The translations under genes and the position numbers were made by a program. Source: Blastococcus mobilis (GTDB taxonomy: Bacteria > Actinomycetota > Actinomycetes > Mycobacteriales > Geodermatophilaceae). Taken from it: a DNA stretch of 64,000 bases. The DNA lies in contig NZ_FZNO01000019.1 in NCBI RefSeq assembly GCF_900188025.1, positions 44,967 through 108,966 of the forward strand, in the 5' to 3' direction. Under the pieces are notes generated by a model. It had not been told where the DNA came from. It did no database searches and saw only the letters and a list, made by a program, of their open reading frames with translations. Shown here piece by piece: positions 49,832-59,159 of the stretch (the first letter of the stretch is position 1; each line of letters starts with the position of its first letter).

Positions 49832-50072
49832 GTGCTCCACGCTGATGCGGTCCTGACCCCGCGCCAGCGCCTGCGGCTGGCCTGGTTGATCCTCGAGGAG
49901 AAGTGGCCGGTAGCGCGGGCCGCGGACTCGTTCGGGGTCGGCTGGAAGACCGCCGCCAAGTGGGCGGCTCGGTACCGGGCCGAGGGCCAGGCGGGCATGG
50001 CCGATCGCTCCAGCCGCCCGCACTCCAGCCCCGCCAAGACCGGCCCTGCGACGACGAAGCGAATCATGTCTC
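49832..50072 (+). pseudogene. Truncated IS481-family transposase
   Basis: The first 80 or so residues from the GTG at 49832 match the N-terminal helix-turn-helix region of IS481-type transposases: LTPRQRLRLAWLILEEKWPV, ARAADSFGVGWKTAAKWAAR and GQAGMADRSSRPHSSP. Homology stops near KRIMS at about 50072. The DDE catalytic domain, roughly 230 residues, and the right end of the element are missing; the frame continues only as unrelated sequence. GGAGG stands five bases before the GTG. It marks an old insertion directly after the P450-reductase gene. The rest of 49684-50195 (512 bases between intact genes) shows nothing else that I can identify. Confidence 0.75.
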
Positions 50073-50195
50073 GAGGACACGCTTCTGGGAGCACATCCGA
50101 GGACCCCGAGGAGCAGAGGTGGCGGTGGGCCGGCGGCCAGGCCGCCGGCCCACCCCGACTTCCGGTCCGGCGCTCGGCTGCGGACCGGCCCGCCG

Positions 50196-50681
50196 TCAGC
50201 GAGCCGACTGAGCGGCCGCGCGCAGGGCCTCCTCGTGCAGGCCGGCGTCCACCTGGACCTCGTACTCGGCGGCCTCCAGCGAGCTGATGCTGGAGAAGTC
50301 CCGGCGGCCGCCGGTGACCCAGTGCCCGACGAAGCCGGCGAACGCGCCGAACACGGCCCCGAGCAGCACGGTGGTGATGAGGACGCCCCACCACACCGGG
50401 CCGAGGGTGAAGATGGCGAACAGCAGCGCGATGAAGAGGCCGAACCAGGCGCCGGTCCCGGCGCCGTACAGGGCGGCACGGCCCTTGGTCAGCCGACCGG
50501 TGACCGTCTCGACCGACCGGATGCCGTTGCCCACGATGCGGGTGCGCTCGACCGGGAACTTGGCGTCGGAGAGCTGGTCGACGAGGCGCTGGGCCCCCGC
50601 GTAGCTGTCGAACCGGGCCAGCGTCACGAGGCGGTCCGCAGAGGAGGTCCGGATGTCCTGGCTGTTCTGGATGTTCATCAT
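50196..50681 (-). CDS. General-stress-protein-17M/YflT-like membrane protein
   Basis: A 161-residue protein. The N-terminal 60 residues (RLVTLARFDSYAGAQRLVDQ; RTRIVGNGIRSVETVTGRL) match the YflT/GSP17M domain. Two hydrophobic segments form a hairpin (about residues 73-92 and 97-119: FGLFIALLFAIFTLGPVWWG), and the tail YEVQVDAGLHEEALRAAAQ is also family-typical. Function unknown, usually stress-related. ATG at 50681 has GAGGA upstream. It is divergent from the MarR gene; the 38-base gap contains GTTGG...CCAAC, so both may share one regulator. Confidence 0.75.
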   Translation of the reverse strand: MMNIQNSQDIRTSSADRLVTLARFDSYAGAQRLVDQLSDAKFPVERTRIVGNGIRSVETVTGRLTKGRAALYGAGTGAWFGLFIALLFAIFTLGPVWWGVLITTVLLGAVFGAFAGFVGHWVTGGRRDFSSISSLEAAEYEVQVDAGLHEEALRAAAQSAR

Positions 50682-50719
50682 GCGTGTCCTCTCTACTTGG
50701 TTGGACTACTCTCACCAAC

Positions 50720-51220
50720 GTGGAGCACAGCGAGGATGTTCCCGCTCTGCGTGACGCCGCGAGTGACGTTCCGGATGAGCACGCCGCCCTGCACGCCGGG
50801 CTGACAAAAGTTCTGCGGTGGGCTTCACGCGAGGCGGTGGTGCGGAGGCTCGCGGGGCCTGCCGCCGCCGGCCTCTCCCCCACCGACCTCTGGTTGCTCG
50901 ACGGCATCGTCCGCCACGGGCCGCTCCGCATCAGCGACCTCGCGGCCTGGCAGGGGGTCGACAAGTCGACGGCAACCTCCCAGGTGCGTCGACTCACCGA
51001 TCGAGGACTGGTCCTCCGCAGGGCCGATCCGTCGGACGGTCGGGCCGTCCTGGTCGTCGCCAGCGACGCGGGACTCCTCCTGCACCGCGACGTGAGCCGG
51101 CAGGGTGCGCACGTCCTGGCCGAGCTGATGGGTGACTGGGATCCGGCCGACCGGCAGGACTTCGCTCGGCTGCTGTCGCGCTTCGCCGACGAACTCGGGC
51201 CTGGTCCGGGAGTCCGTTGA
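50720..51220 (+). CDS. MarR-family transcriptional regulator
   Basis: A 166-residue winged-helix regulator. The DNA-binding region is GLSPTDLWLLDGIVRHGPLR, SDLAAWQGVDKSTATSQVRR and LVLRRADPSDGRAVLVV (wing). The frame is open to a GTG at 50684, but that would run across the GTTGG-N10-CCAAC inverted repeat (50700-50719) expected to be the operator, so I prefer the GTG at 50720. MarR proteins usually repress divergent stress or efflux genes; here the partner is the YflT-like stress gene. Ligand unknown. Confidence 0.8.
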   Translation: MEHSEDVPALRDAASDVPDEHAALHAGLTKVLRWASREAVVRRLAGPAAAGLSPTDLWLLDGIVRHGPLRISDLAAWQGVDKSTATSQVRRLTDRGLVLRRADPSDGRAVLVVASDAGLLLHRDVSRQGAHVLAELMGDWDPADRQDFARLLSRFADELGPGPGVR

Positions 51221-51354
51221 CCTCGGTGAGCGCCGACCCCGTCGAGCGGGCCCATCAAGGACACGTGCCCCCGCTACGCCGCCACGATCGCGCGCGCCCC
51301 TGCCCAGTCCGGGCGGTCGTCCCCAGCAGGTCGACAGCGCCTGCCGCCCGCCGC

Positions 51355-52512
51355 TCAGCCGCGCAGTTCCTCGTTGAGCCGTGCGGCCTGTCGCGTGAGG
51401 TGGTCGCGTTCGGGGAGGTTGGGCGCCAATAGGGCGGCTTCGGCGTAGAGCCGTGCTGCGGTCACCGGGTCACCGTCCCGTTCGTGCAGGTACGCCGCGA
51501 CGGCGGCGTGGCGGGGCAGGGTGGGGTCGAGCCCCGCCAGAGCGGCCAGGCCGGCCCGCGGGCCGTCGGCCTCCCCGACCGCGACGGCCCGGTTGAGGCG
51601 GGCCACCGGGCTGCCGGTGAGCCGCACCAGTTCGTCGTACCACTCGACGATCTGCACCCAGTCGGTCTCCTCGGCCGTGCGTGCGTCGGCGTGGAGCGCG
51701 GCGACGGCGGCCTGGGCCTGGAACTCGCCCAGGCGGTCGCGGGCAAGGGCGGTCTGCAGCACGTCGACGCCCTCGGCGATCATCCGGGTGTCCCACAGGC
51801 TCCGGTCCTGCTCGGCGAGGGGCACGAGGCTGCCGTCGGGGCGGGTCCGCGCGGGGCGCCGAGCATGGTGGAGCAGCATGAGTGCGAGCAGGCCCGCCAC
51901 CTCCTCGTGCTCGGTCCTGGCCGCCAGCTGGCGGGTGAGCCGGATCGCCTCGCCGGCGAGGTCGACGTCGCCGGAGTAGCCCTCGTTGAAGACCAGGTAG
52001 AGCACGCGCAGCACCGTGGCGACGTCACCGGGCTGGTTGAACCGGACGCCCGAGACGGTCCGCTTGGCCCGGCTGATCCGCTGGGCCATGGTCGCCTCCG
52101 GCACGAGGTAGGCCCGCGCGATCTGACGCGTGGTGAGACCGCCGACCGCGCGCAGTGTGAGCGCGACCGCCGAGGCCGGGGACAGGGACGGGTGAGCGCA
52201 CAGGAAGTACAGCTGGAGCGTGTCGTCCACCGCCTCGCCCGGCCCGGGCGCCGGCTCGTCATCGACGAGCACCTCCCGCCGCCGTCGGGAGGTATCGGCG
52301 CGGGCGGCGTCGAGGAATCTGCGCCACGCGACGGCGACCAGCCAGGCCCTCGGGTCCCGCGGTGGGTCGTCCGGCCACACCCGGACGGCTTCGACCAGGG
52401 CGTCCTGCACGGCGTCCTCCGCCGCCGCGAAGCCGGCTCCGCGGCGGCGGAGGATCCCGATCACGGTGGGGATGAGAGCCCGCAGCAGGGCCTCATCCAC
52501 GCCGCGGTCCAC
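51355..52512 (-). CDS. ECF42-type RNA polymerase sigma factor with C-terminal TPR-like extension
   Basis: A 385-residue extracytoplasmic-function sigma factor. Region 2 is FAAAEDAVQDALVEAVRVWP and PRAWLVAVAWRRFLDAARAD; region 4 is TLRAVGGLTTRQIARAYLVP and EATMAQRISRAKRTV. A helical C-terminal extension of about 200 residues follows (YLVFNEGYSGDVDLAGEAIR; LNRAVAVGEADGPRAGLAAL), which is the mark of group ECF42. These sigmas lack an anti-sigma factor and are encoded with DGPF/YCII proteins; one lies 6 bases upstream. GTG start at 52512. It probably transcribes its own operon from the promoter at 52977-53003. Confidence 0.88.
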   Translation of the reverse strand: MDRGVDEALLRALIPTVIGILRRRGAGFAAAEDAVQDALVEAVRVWPDDPPRDPRAWLVAVAWRRFLDAARADTSRRRREVLVDDEPAPGPGEAVDDTLQLYFLCAHPSLSPASAVALTLRAVGGLTTRQIARAYLVPEATMAQRISRAKRTVSGVRFNQPGDVATVLRVLYLVFNEGYSGDVDLAGEAIRLTRQLAARTEHEEVAGLLALMLLHHARRPARTRPDGSLVPLAEQDRSLWDTRMIAEGVDVLQTALARDRLGEFQAQAAVAALHADARTAEETDWVQIVEWYDELVRLTGSPVARLNRAVAVGEADGPRAGLAALAGLDPTLPRHAAVAAYLHERDGDPVTAARLYAEAALLAPNLPERDHLTRQAARLNEELRG

Positions 52513-52518
52513 CGCGCG

Positions 52519-52926
52519 TCACTCCGTGATGGTCGGTGGCGCCGCCAGGAACGGGCGCACCTCGAGCCACTCGTGGATCGGCTTGCCACCCGCACCCGGA
52601 GCCGCGGACAGCTCGCCGGCCAGCTGGAGCGCCCGCTCGTAGCTCTCGACGTCGATCACCATCCAGCCGGCGATCAGGTCCTTGGTCTCCGCGAACGGGC
52701 CGTCGGTGACCGGCGGCCGCCCCTCGCCGTCGTAGCGGACGAACGTGCCCTCCGGAGAGAGCGCCTGACCGTCGACGAACTCGCCGGTGCCCTCGAGCCG
52801 GGTGGCGAAGTCCTGCATGTACTGGATGTGGGCCGAGACCTCCTCCGGCGTCCACCGGTCCATCGGCACGTCGTTGACCGCTGCCGGCGCGCCCCGGTAG
52901 TGCTTGAGCAGCAGGTACTTGGCCAT
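52519..52926 (-). CDS. DGPF/YCII-domain protein, ECF42 partner
   Basis: A 135-residue YCII-related protein. It begins MAKYLLLKHYRG and holds the namesake DGPFAETKDLIAGWMVIDVE motif at about residues 90-109, with the typical HEWLEVRPF end. DGPF proteins accompany ECF42 sigma factors; their chemical function is not known. I start at the ATG at 52926, since GAGGAG then lies six bases upstream; two codons earlier the ATG touches the RBS. The sigma gene follows 6 bases later, so they are one operon. Confidence 0.85.
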   Translation of the reverse strand: MAKYLLLKHYRGAPAAVNDVPMDRWTPEEVSAHIQYMQDFATRLEGTGEFVDGQALSPEGTFVRYDGEGRPPVTDGPFAETKDLIAGWMVIDVESYERALQLAGELSAAPGAGGKPIHEWLEVRPFLAAPPTITE

Positions 52927-52953
52927 CGCCATCTCCTCGGTGCGGTACGGCCC

Positions 52954-53018
52954 ATTGTGGCCGTGTGCATCCGGGGGACGGAGCCGCGCTCGGGTTCTCG
53001 ACATCCCACGGCCACAAT
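52954..53018 (-). promoter_or_regulatory. ECF-type promoter flanked by a perfect 12-base inverted repeat, before the DGPF-sigma operon
   Basis: On the reverse strand TGTCGA (53003-52998) is followed after 17 bases by CGTC (52980-52977), matching the -35/-10 form I recall for ECF42 targets. Exactly around this promoter stand two perfect inverted arms, ATTGTGGCCGTG at 52954-52965 and CACGGCCACAAT at 53007-53018, 41 bases apart. The start codon at 52926 is 28 bases beyond the inner arm. The arms could bind a dimeric repressor or activator. Confidence 0.55.
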
Positions 53019-53273
53019 CCCTGGCGGACCGCGATGACACTTTCCGTCTCCCGCCGGTCGCCCACTGTCACTGCCACGCGCTCTACGCGACCCGGCGGGA
53101 ACTGACTGCCGAGTTTCTGCGGAGACGTCCGTTCTGGCTGACCCACCTGCTGTTGCAGCCCGGTCCGGGTGAGGTGCGGAGTCGGTCCATTCGCTCGGGC
53201 GCTGAGGAGTGGCGCGTCGCACCGGTCGATCCCCCGCTCGTCTCGCGCGGGGAGGCGGCGGAGGGACGGGCCC
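53019..53273. other. Non-coding gap before the urease operon
   Basis: Together with the promoter element at 52954-53018 this makes 347 bases without a gene between the divergent DGPF-sigma and urease operons. I find no convincing coding frame. The urease promoter must lie here, but I cannot point to a good -35/-10 pair or to a known nitrogen-regulator (GlnR) box. Confidence 0.4.
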
Positions 53274-53723
53274 ATGGCAGCCGACGCCGAGACGTCCACC
53301 GGCGGGTCGAAGGACCAGGAACAGCAAGCTGCCGGAAGCAGGGCGGCGCCGGGCCACTCCGGATCGGACGACGCGATGCACTCGGCGTCCGCGCCGGGCG
53401 CGGAGACCTGGATCTCCTCGCTCATGCTCACGCCCCGGGAGACCGAGAAGCTGGTGATCTACCAGGTCGCCGAGCTGGCCCGCCGGCGCAGGGAGCGCGG
53501 CCTGAAGCTGAACTTCCCGGAGTCGATCGCGCTGATCTGCGAGGCGCTGCTGGAGGCTGCCCGGGACGGGCGCTCGGTGGCCGAGGCCGCCGAGATCGGC
53601 AAGCAGGTGCTCAGCCGCGACGACGTGATGCCCGGGGTGCCGGCCATGGTGACGCTGGTGCAGGTGGAGGCCACGTTCCCGACCGGACTGCAGTTGGTGT
53701 CGGTACCCGACCCGATCAGCTGA
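53274..53723 (+). CDS. ureA: Urease gamma subunit with N-terminal extension
   Basis: A 149-residue protein whose last 99 residues are a complete Ure[20 protein letters not shown] at about 51, [20 protein letters not shown] and [18 protein letters not shown]. The first 50 residues are polar and low-complexity (Ser, Gly, Gln, Asp) and have no counterpart in usual UreA. The ATG at 53274 has GGAGG and GAGGG stretches upstream; the alternative is M51 at 53424, which would give a normal 100-residue UreA but has a weak RBS. UreA, UreB and UreC assemble into the nickel urease that splits urea to ammonia and CO2. First gene of the operon. Confidence 0.82.
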   Translation: MAADAETSTGGSKDQEQQAAGSRAAPGHSGSDDAMHSASAPGAETWISSLMLTPRETEKLVIYQVAELARRRRERGLKLNFPESIALICEALLEAARDGRSVAEAAEIGKQVLSRDDVMPGVPAMVTLVQVEATFPTGLQLVSVPDPIS

Positions 53724-53772
53724 CCCCCATTCCCATCGAACCGGCGAGCCCCTCGTCCTGGTGGAGGTTGAC

Positions 53773-54204
53773 GTGACTGTTCCTGGCAAGTGGCTGCTCT
53801 CGGAGGAGCCGGTGGAGATCAACGTCGGTCGGCGCACCGTGTCACTGTCGGTGCGCAACACCGGGGACCGGCCGGTACAGGTCGGCTCGCACTACCACTT
53901 CTTCGAGGCCAACCGGGCGCTGGACTTCGACCGCCCACAGGCGGTGGGCATGCGGCTGAACGTGCCCGCCGGGCAGGCGATCCGCTTCGAACCCGGTGAT
54001 GAGAGGCAGGTGGAGCTGGTCGAGATCGGCGGGAACCGGCGGGTGATCGGCTTCGCCGGGCTGGTCGACGGCGCGGTCACCGCCCGCTGGACGGTGCACG
54101 AGGCGCTGACCCGCGCCGCCGCCCACCGGTTCGCCGGCATGGAGCAGTGGCGCAGTGAGCAGGACCAGGTGATCGCCGACCAGGTGCCGGAGGCCGGGCG
54201 ATGA
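53773..54204 (+). CDS. ureB: Urease beta subunit
   Basis: A 143-residue Ure[21 protein letters not shown] and [18 protein letters not shown] form the conserved core, and IPAGQ..RFEPG appears as [20 protein letters not shown] with [14 protein letters not shown] after it. About 35 extra residues at the C-terminus, rich in Ala, Glu and Gln, go beyond the usual 105. The GTG at 53773 has GGAGG five bases upstream; a GTG at 53761 is less likely. The stop overlaps the ATG of ureC. Confidence 0.87.
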   Translation: MTVPGKWLLSEEPVEINVGRRTVSLSVRNTGDRPVQVGSHYHFFEANRALDFDRPQAVGMRLNVPAGQAIRFEPGDERQVELVEIGGNRRVIGFAGLVDGAVTARWTVHEALTRAAAHRFAGMEQWRSEQDQVIADQVPEAGR

Positions 54205-55919
54205 CCTCGATCCCGCGGCGGACCTACGCCTCGCTGTACGGCCCCACCACCGGCGACCGCATCCGGCTCGCCGACACCGACCTCATCGCCTTGGTCGAGG
54301 ACAGCCTGCTGGTGCCCGGCGACGAGACCATCTACGGCGGCGGCAAGACCGTCCGCGACGGCATGGGCCAGGTGCCCGGGCTGCGCAACGCCGACGGTGT
54401 GCTCGACACCGTGATCACCGCGGTGGTGGTGATGGACCCGGTGCTGGGCATCGTCAAGGCCGACATCGGCATCAAGGACGGGCGGATCGCCGGCGTCGGC
54501 AAGGCCGGCAACCCCTATCTGCAGGACGGTGTCCACCCGAACCTGGTCGTCGGCGCCGGCACCGAGGCGATCTCGGGGGAAGGCCTGATCGCCACGCCCG
54601 GCGGGGTCGATCCGCACGTGCACTTCCTCACCCCCGCCCAGATACCGCACGCGCTGTCCAACGGAGTGACCACGCTGATCGGCGGGGGCACCGGCCCGGC
54701 CGACGGCTCCAAGGGCGTCACCGCCACCCCCGGGCCGTGGAACATCTTCCGCATGCTCGAGGCCACCGCCACCCTGCCGGTCAACATCGGGCTGCTGGGC
54801 AAGGGCAACTCCAGCCGCCCGGAGGCGCTGTTCGAGCAGCTGGCCGCCGGCACCTGCGGGCTGAAGGTGCACGAGGACTACGGCGCCACCCCGGCGGCGA
54901 TCGACTGCGCACTGTCGGTGGCCGACGCCTCCGACGTGCAGGTCGCGATCCACACCGACTCGCTGAACGAGTCCGGTTACCTGGCCGACACCGTCGACGC
55001 CATCGACGGACGGGTGATCCACACGTACCACACCGGGGGCGCCGGCGGCGGGCACGCCCCGGACGTCATGGCCATCGCCGCCCTGCCCAACGTGCTGCCC
55101 TCGTCGACCAACCCGACCAAGCCCTACACCACCGACACCACCGACAACCTGTTCTACATGACCACCGTCACCCACCACCTCAACCCGCAGAACCCGGAGG
55201 ACGTCGCCTTCGCCCAGTCCCGCATCCGCGGGGAGACCGAGTCCGCCGAGGACGTGCTGCAGGACCTCGGGGTCATCTCGATGATGTCCTCGGACTCGCA
55301 GGCGATGGGCCGCATCGGCGACACCGTCACCGACACCTGGCGCACCGCGGACAAGATGAAGCGGCAGCGCGGGAAGCTGCCCGGCGACCCCGCCGAGCAC
55401 GACAACAACCGGATCCTGCGCTACCTGGCCAAGTACACGATCAACCCGGCGCTGACCCACGGCATCGGTCACCTGGTCGGCTCGCTGGAGCCCGGGAAGG
55501 TCGCCGACATCGTGCTGTGGCCGACCAACACCTTCGGCGTCAAACCCAAGTACGTGCTCAAGGCCGGGTTCGTCGCCTGGTCGATCATGGGCGATCCCAA
55601 CGCCTCGATCCCCACCCCCGAGCCGGTGCTCATGCGCCCGATGTTCGGCACCGCCGGCAAGGCCGTGGCGCGCACCAGCATGACCTTCCTGTCCCAGGCC
55701 GCCGTCGACGCCGACGTCCCCGGGCGGCTCGGGCTGGACCGGTGGGTCGAGCCGGTGGTCGGCTGCCGCACCCTGTCCAAGCAGGCCATGATCCGCAACG
55801 ACGCGACCCCGGACATCCGCATCGACCCGGAGACCTACCAGGTGTTCGTGGACGGGGAACTGGCCAGCGTCGACCCGGCCGGCTCGGTGTCGCTGTCGCA
55901 GCTGTACTACATCGTCTGA
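54201..55919 (+). CDS. ureC: Urease alpha (catalytic) subunit, divergent, flap Cys replaced by Thr
   Basis: A 572-residue UreC. All nickel ligands are present at a constant +5 shift from the Klebsiella numbering: His139 and His141 (VDPHVHFL), carbamylated Lys222 ([10 protein letters not shown]), His251 (IHTDSLNES), His277 ([15 protein letters not shown]) and Asp365 (SSDSQAMGR). The mobile-flap cysteine (Cys319 in Klebsiella, CHH) is Thr324 here (TVTHHLN), with the catalytic flap His325 kept. Several usually invariant segments also differ, e.g. [19 protein letters not shown] and VDPHVHF. Cys is not essential for urease catalysis, so the enzyme should be active but less open to thiol reagents; that is inference. 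ATG overlaps the ureB stop. Confidence 0.9.
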   Translation: MTSIPRRTYASLYGPTTGDRIRLADTDLIALVEDSLLVPGDETIYGGGKTVRDGMGQVPGLRNADGVLDTVITAVVVMDPVLGIVKADIGIKDGRIAGVGKAGNPYLQDGVHPNLVVGAGTEAISGEGLIATPGGVDPHVHFLTPAQIPHALSNGVTTLIGGGTGPADGSKGVTATPGPWNIFRMLEATATLPVNIGLLGKGNSSRPEALFEQLAAGTCGLKVHEDYGATPAAIDCALSVADASDVQVAIHTDSLNESGYLADTVDAIDGRVIHTYHTGGAGGGHAPDVMAIAALPNVLPSSTNPTKPYTTDTTDNLFYMTTVTHHLNPQNPEDVAFAQSRIRGETESAEDVLQDLGVISMMSSDSQAMGRIGDTVTDTWRTADKMKRQRGKLPGDPAEHDNNRILRYLAKYTINPALTHGIGHLVGSLEPGKVADIVLWPTNTFGVKPKYVLKAGFVAWSIMGDPNASIPTPEPVLMRPMFGTAGKAVARTSMTFLSQAAVDADVPGRLGLDRWVEPVVGCRTLSKQAMIRNDATPDIRIDPETYQVFVDGELASVDPAGSVSLSQLYYIV

Positions 55920-55925
55920 GCGCCG

Positions 55926-56651
55926 ATGACGGCGACGACGGAGGGGCTGACCGCGTTCCTGGCCAGCCTGCAGCTGACCGACTCGGCCTTCCCCAGCGGC
56001 CGCTACACCCTGTCCTACGGGTTGGAAGCGTTCGTCCAGGCCGGCCTGGTCACGCGCGCCACCCCACCGGATTCCTTGCAGGCGCTGCTCACCGACCAGA
56101 TCCGGCACGGTGTGGCCCCCGCGGACGGCACGGCGCTGGCCTACGCCCACCGCGCCGTCCCCGCCGACGGCGGCCCGTTCGACCTTGCGGCGGTGGGCCG
56201 GGCCGATGACCGGCTGACCGCGGTGAAACTACCGAGAGAGGCACGGGAGTCCTCCGCCCGCGTCGGACGGCAGCTGCTGGCCACCGCAGCGTCCACCTTC
56301 GGGTCGCCGGTGATCGCGGACTACGCCGCCGCGGTCCGTGCGGGCAGCCACCCGGGCAACGCGGCGGTCGCGGTCGGGGTGGTCGGCGCCGTCCTCGGGA
56401 TCCCGGTGCAGCACGCCGTCGCCGGAGAGCTGTACGCGTTCGCCGCCGGCTGGCTCACCGCAGCGGTCCGCCTGTCGGTCGCCGACCACCGGGTCGGCCA
56501 ACTGCTCCTGCACCGGCTGAGCCCGGTGCTGCAGGACTGCACCGCCACGGCCTGCGCCGGTGGACTCTCGGACATCCGCAGCTGCACCCCGCTGGCCGAC
56601 GTGATGGCGATGCAGCACGAGCGCGCCTCGCTACGCCTGTTCTCCAGCTGA
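55926..56651 (+). CDS. ureF: Urease accessory protein UreF
   Basis: A 241-residue UreF, the all-helical chaperone that with UreD and UreG loads nickel into apo-urease and controls GTP hydrolysis by Ure[21 protein letters not shown] at about residues 15-34 is the classic UreF start (SDSAFPxGxxxxSxGLE). The C-terminal [20 protein letters not shown] with the terminal RLFSS matches the UreG/UreD contact tail. Six bases after ureC. Confidence 0.9.
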   Translation: MTATTEGLTAFLASLQLTDSAFPSGRYTLSYGLEAFVQAGLVTRATPPDSLQALLTDQIRHGVAPADGTALAYAHRAVPADGGPFDLAAVGRADDRLTAVKLPREARESSARVGRQLLATAASTFGSPVIADYAAAVRAGSHPGNAAVAVGVVGAVLGIPVQHAVAGELYAFAAGWLTAAVRLSVADHRVGQLLLHRLSPVLQDCTATACAGGLSDIRSCTPLADVMAMQHERASLRLFSS

Positions 56652-56686
56652 CCTCGACTCGCCACCGAGCACGGGAAGGAGCCGCG

Positions 56687-57388
56687 ATGACCGGCACCCT
56701 GCACGACCACCCGCACCAGCATCCCCACGAGGCTCCGGCCCCGCTGTCCCGGCTGGGCGGGCCGGTGCCCCGGGTCGGCGTGGGTGGGCCGGTCGGCTCG
56801 GGCAAGACCGCGCTGATCGAGACGCTCGTGCCGTTGATGATCGCCGACGGGCACTCCCCCGTCGTGGTCACCAACGACATCTTCACCAGCGAGGACGCCC
56901 AACACGTGCGCGCCGCCCTCGCCGGGGTCCTCGACCCGGCCCGCGTGGTCGGCGTGGAGACCGGCTCCTGCCCGCACACCGCCGTCCGCGACGACCCCAC
57001 CATGAACCTCGACGCCGTGGAGGAGCTCACCGGACGGTTCCCCGATGCCGACCTCGTGCTGCTGGAGTCCGGCGGCGACAACCTCACCCTCACCTACAGC
57101 CCCGCCCTGGCCGACTACTTCATCTTCGTCATCGACGTCGGCGAGGGCGACAAGATCCCCCGCAAGCGCGGCCCCGGGGTCACCGCCAGCGACCTGCTGG
57201 TCATCAACAAGATCGACATCGCGCCGTACGTGCGGGCCGACCTGGCGGTGATGGAGCGCGATGCGGCCACCGTCCGCGAGGGCCGGCCGTTCGTGTTCAC
57301 CGACTGCTTCGCCGGCACCGGGCTGCGCGAGGTCGCCGACCGGATCTACGCCGCCGTCCTCGACCGGCCCGCACCAGCTGCCCGGTGA
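56687..57388 (+). CDS. ureG: Urease accessory GTPase UreG, His-rich N-terminus
   Basis: A 233-residue SIMIBI-class GTPase. G1 is [27 protein letters not shown], the metal-binding Cys-Pro-His in [31 protein letters not shown] and [11 protein letters not shown] follow as in all UreG. The N-terminus [12 protein letters not shown] has five His residues in twelve, a probable nickel-binding tail. As no ureE (the usual nickel-delivery protein) is present in this cluster, the tail may stand in for it. ATG has GGAGCC-type RBS; the stop overlaps the ureD start. Confidence 0.92.
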   Translation: MTGTLHDHPHQHPHEAPAPLSRLGGPVPRVGVGGPVGSGKTALIETLVPLMIADGHSPVVVTNDIFTSEDAQHVRAALAGVLDPARVVGVETGSCPHTAVRDDPTMNLDAVEELTGRFPDADLVLLESGGDNLTLTYSPALADYFIFVIDVGEGDKIPRKRGPGVTASDLLVINKIDIAPYVRADLAVMERDAATVREGRPFVFTDCFAGTGLREVADRIYAAVLDRPAPAAR

Positions 57389-58344
57389 CCACGCCGGCAC
57401 GTCCGGGAACCCTCGGTTCCCGCCATCGGGCCGACCCCGCCTGGTACACCCCGTCCGACCTGCCCACCGAGGTCGCCGCACTGATGGATCGGGACCGACC
57501 GGCCGGGCGCCCGGGTGGCGTGGGCCTCCTCGAGCTCGACCTGGCCCCGGTCGCCGGCACCACCCGGGTGGTGCGGCACTACCAGCGCATGCCGCTGTAC
57601 CTGTTCCGGCCCATCCACCTCGACCCGGCGCGACCCGACATGGCCTTCCTCTACCTGCTGCAGTCCGGGGAGGGCCTGGTCCGGGGCGACCGGTACCGCA
57701 TCGACGTGCACGCCATGGACGGCGCGGCGGTGCACCTCACCAGCCAGGCCGCCACGAAGGTCTTCCGAGCCGACGCCGATCTGGCCACCCAGTTGGTCCA
57801 CCTGCACGCCGGCGCGGGAGCTGTGCTGGAGTACCTCCCCGACCCGGTCATCCCCTTCGCCGGGTCCCGGTTCTACGGCCGCACCCGCGTCACCGCCGAC
57901 CTGGACGCCACCGTGGTCCTCGGCGAGACGCTGCTGCCCGGACGGGTCGCCTCGGGCGAGGCGCACGCCTACGACCTGTACTGGAGCGAGGTGCAGGCCT
58001 TCCGTCCCGACGGGCGGCTGCTGTTCACCGACACCCTGCACCTCGCGCCACCGGTCCGGATGCCCCGCTCGCCTGCCCGGCTCGGCCCCTATGACGTCCA
58101 CGCCACCCTGCACGTCCTCACCCGGCAGGCGCCGCCCGGCGAACTGGCCGACCTGCTCGACACCGCGCTGCGCGCCCAGCCCGACGTGCTGGCCGCCGCC
58201 AGCGAACTTCCCTCCTCCGCCGGAGCCTCGGCCCGCGTCCTGGGCGCCACCTCCTCGGCCACTGCAGCCGCGACCCGCGCCGCCTGGGACGCCGTCCGCC
58301 GCCACCTGCTCGGCGCCCCGGCCCCTGACCTGCGCAAGGGATGA
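57385..58344 (+). CDS. ureD: Urease accessory protein UreD
   Basis: A 319-residue UreD (UreH). The scaffold protein binds apo-urease and UreF. Landmarks: [43 protein letters not shown] and [20 protein letters not shown], all typical. GTG overlaps the ureG stop. Order ureABCFGD without ureE is common in actinobacteria. The C-terminal 60 residues are Ala/Ser-rich and variable. Confidence 0.88.
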   Translation: MTTPARPGTLGSRHRADPAWYTPSDLPTEVAALMDRDRPAGRPGGVGLLELDLAPVAGTTRVVRHYQRMPLYLFRPIHLDPARPDMAFLYLLQSGEGLVRGDRYRIDVHAMDGAAVHLTSQAATKVFRADADLATQLVHLHAGAGAVLEYLPDPVIPFAGSRFYGRTRVTADLDATVVLGETLLPGRVASGEAHAYDLYWSEVQAFRPDGRLLFTDTLHLAPPVRMPRSPARLGPYDVHATLHVLTRQAPPGELADLLDTALRAQPDVLAAASELPSSAGASARVLGATSSATAAATRAAWDAVRRHLLGAPAPDLRKG

Positions 58345-58372
58345 CCGGCCCGTCCGATCAGCGGCGCGGAGC

Positions 58373-59146
58373 ATGCCTCCGTCAGCGAGCCGGAGGAGCA
58401 GCCGACATCCCGTTCGGGACGGTGCAGTTGCGCTGCCCCTCCCGGCGGCGCCCTCTCTGTCTCGGGGCGGGCGCCGTGCACAGCGACAACCGGAAGGGCC
58501 TCCGGCTCACCTCGGGCTGACCGCAGGCGTCTTGCTCGGGGTGGTGTTCTTCGACCTTCTGCCCGAACTGTTCGACCTCACGCAGAGCACCGGCACGCCG
58601 ATGCGCACCGTGATGGTTGCCGTCGTGGTGGCGTTCTTGTTCTTCCACGTCCTCGAGAAGTCGCTGCTGGCCCACCACGGCGGCGAGGACGAGGCAGCCG
58701 GTGCACACCACCCCAGCGTCGGCCTGGTCAACGCGATCGCGCTGATCGGGCACAGCATGGCCGACGGGATCGCGATCGGGCCGGCCTTCCAGGTCAACGC
58801 CGGTGTGGGCGCGGCCGTCGCGCTCGCGGTCATCGGTCACGACTTCGCCGACGGGCTGAACACCGTGACCCTCATGCTGGCCCACGGCAACAGCCGGCGG
58901 CGCGCGGTGACCCTGCTCGCCGCCGACGCCCTGGCCCCGCTCGTCGGCGCCGCGGGCGCCTTCGCCCTGCACGTGCCGGACCAGGCACTGCTGATCTACC
59001 TCGGCGCGTTCACCGGCTTCCTGCTGTACATCGCCGCGGCCCAGGTCCTCCCCGAAGCGCACACCCCCCAACCCTCGCGGGCGGCGCTTCCGCTGACCGT
59101 CGGCGGGGTCGCGCTGTTCTACGTCATCACCGGCGTCCTCGTCTGA
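58373..59146 (+). CDS. ZIP-family metal transporter lacking a recognisable first helix
   Basis: A 257-residue protein whose region from residue about 51 onward is a good ZIP transporter: LTAGVLLGVVFFDLLPELFD, a His-rich loop (LLAHHGGEDEAAGAHH), the transport-site helices ALIGHSMADGIAIGPAF and AVIGHDFADGLNTVTLMLAH, and three further helices. The N-terminal 50 residues (MPPSASRRSSRHPVRDG...) are Arg/Pro-rich and show no helix where ZIP proteins carry TM1. I see no RBS for the ATG at 58373. Either the gene lost its first helix or a start is misread. Its place 28 bases after ureD suggests nickel or other divalent-metal supply for urease; zinc or iron are equally possible. Confidence 0.65.
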   Translation: MPPSASRRSSRHPVRDGAVALPLPAAPSLSRGGRRAQRQPEGPPAHLGLTAGVLLGVVFFDLLPELFDLTQSTGTPMRTVMVAVVVAFLFFHVLEKSLLAHHGGEDEAAGAHHPSVGLVNAIALIGHSMADGIAIGPAFQVNAGVGAAVALAVIGHDFADGLNTVTLMLAHGNSRRRAVTLLAADALAPLVGAAGAFALHVPDQALLIYLGAFTGFLLYIAAAQVLPEAHTPQPSRAALPLTVGGVALFYVITGVLV

Positions 59147-59159
59147 CTCGCGCGCCGGC

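Noticed and set aside
53892..56150. 752-codon reverse-strand frame opposite ureB, ureC and ureF
   Set aside because: Mirror of urease codons with no RBS and a Val/Gly/Asp-biased composition.
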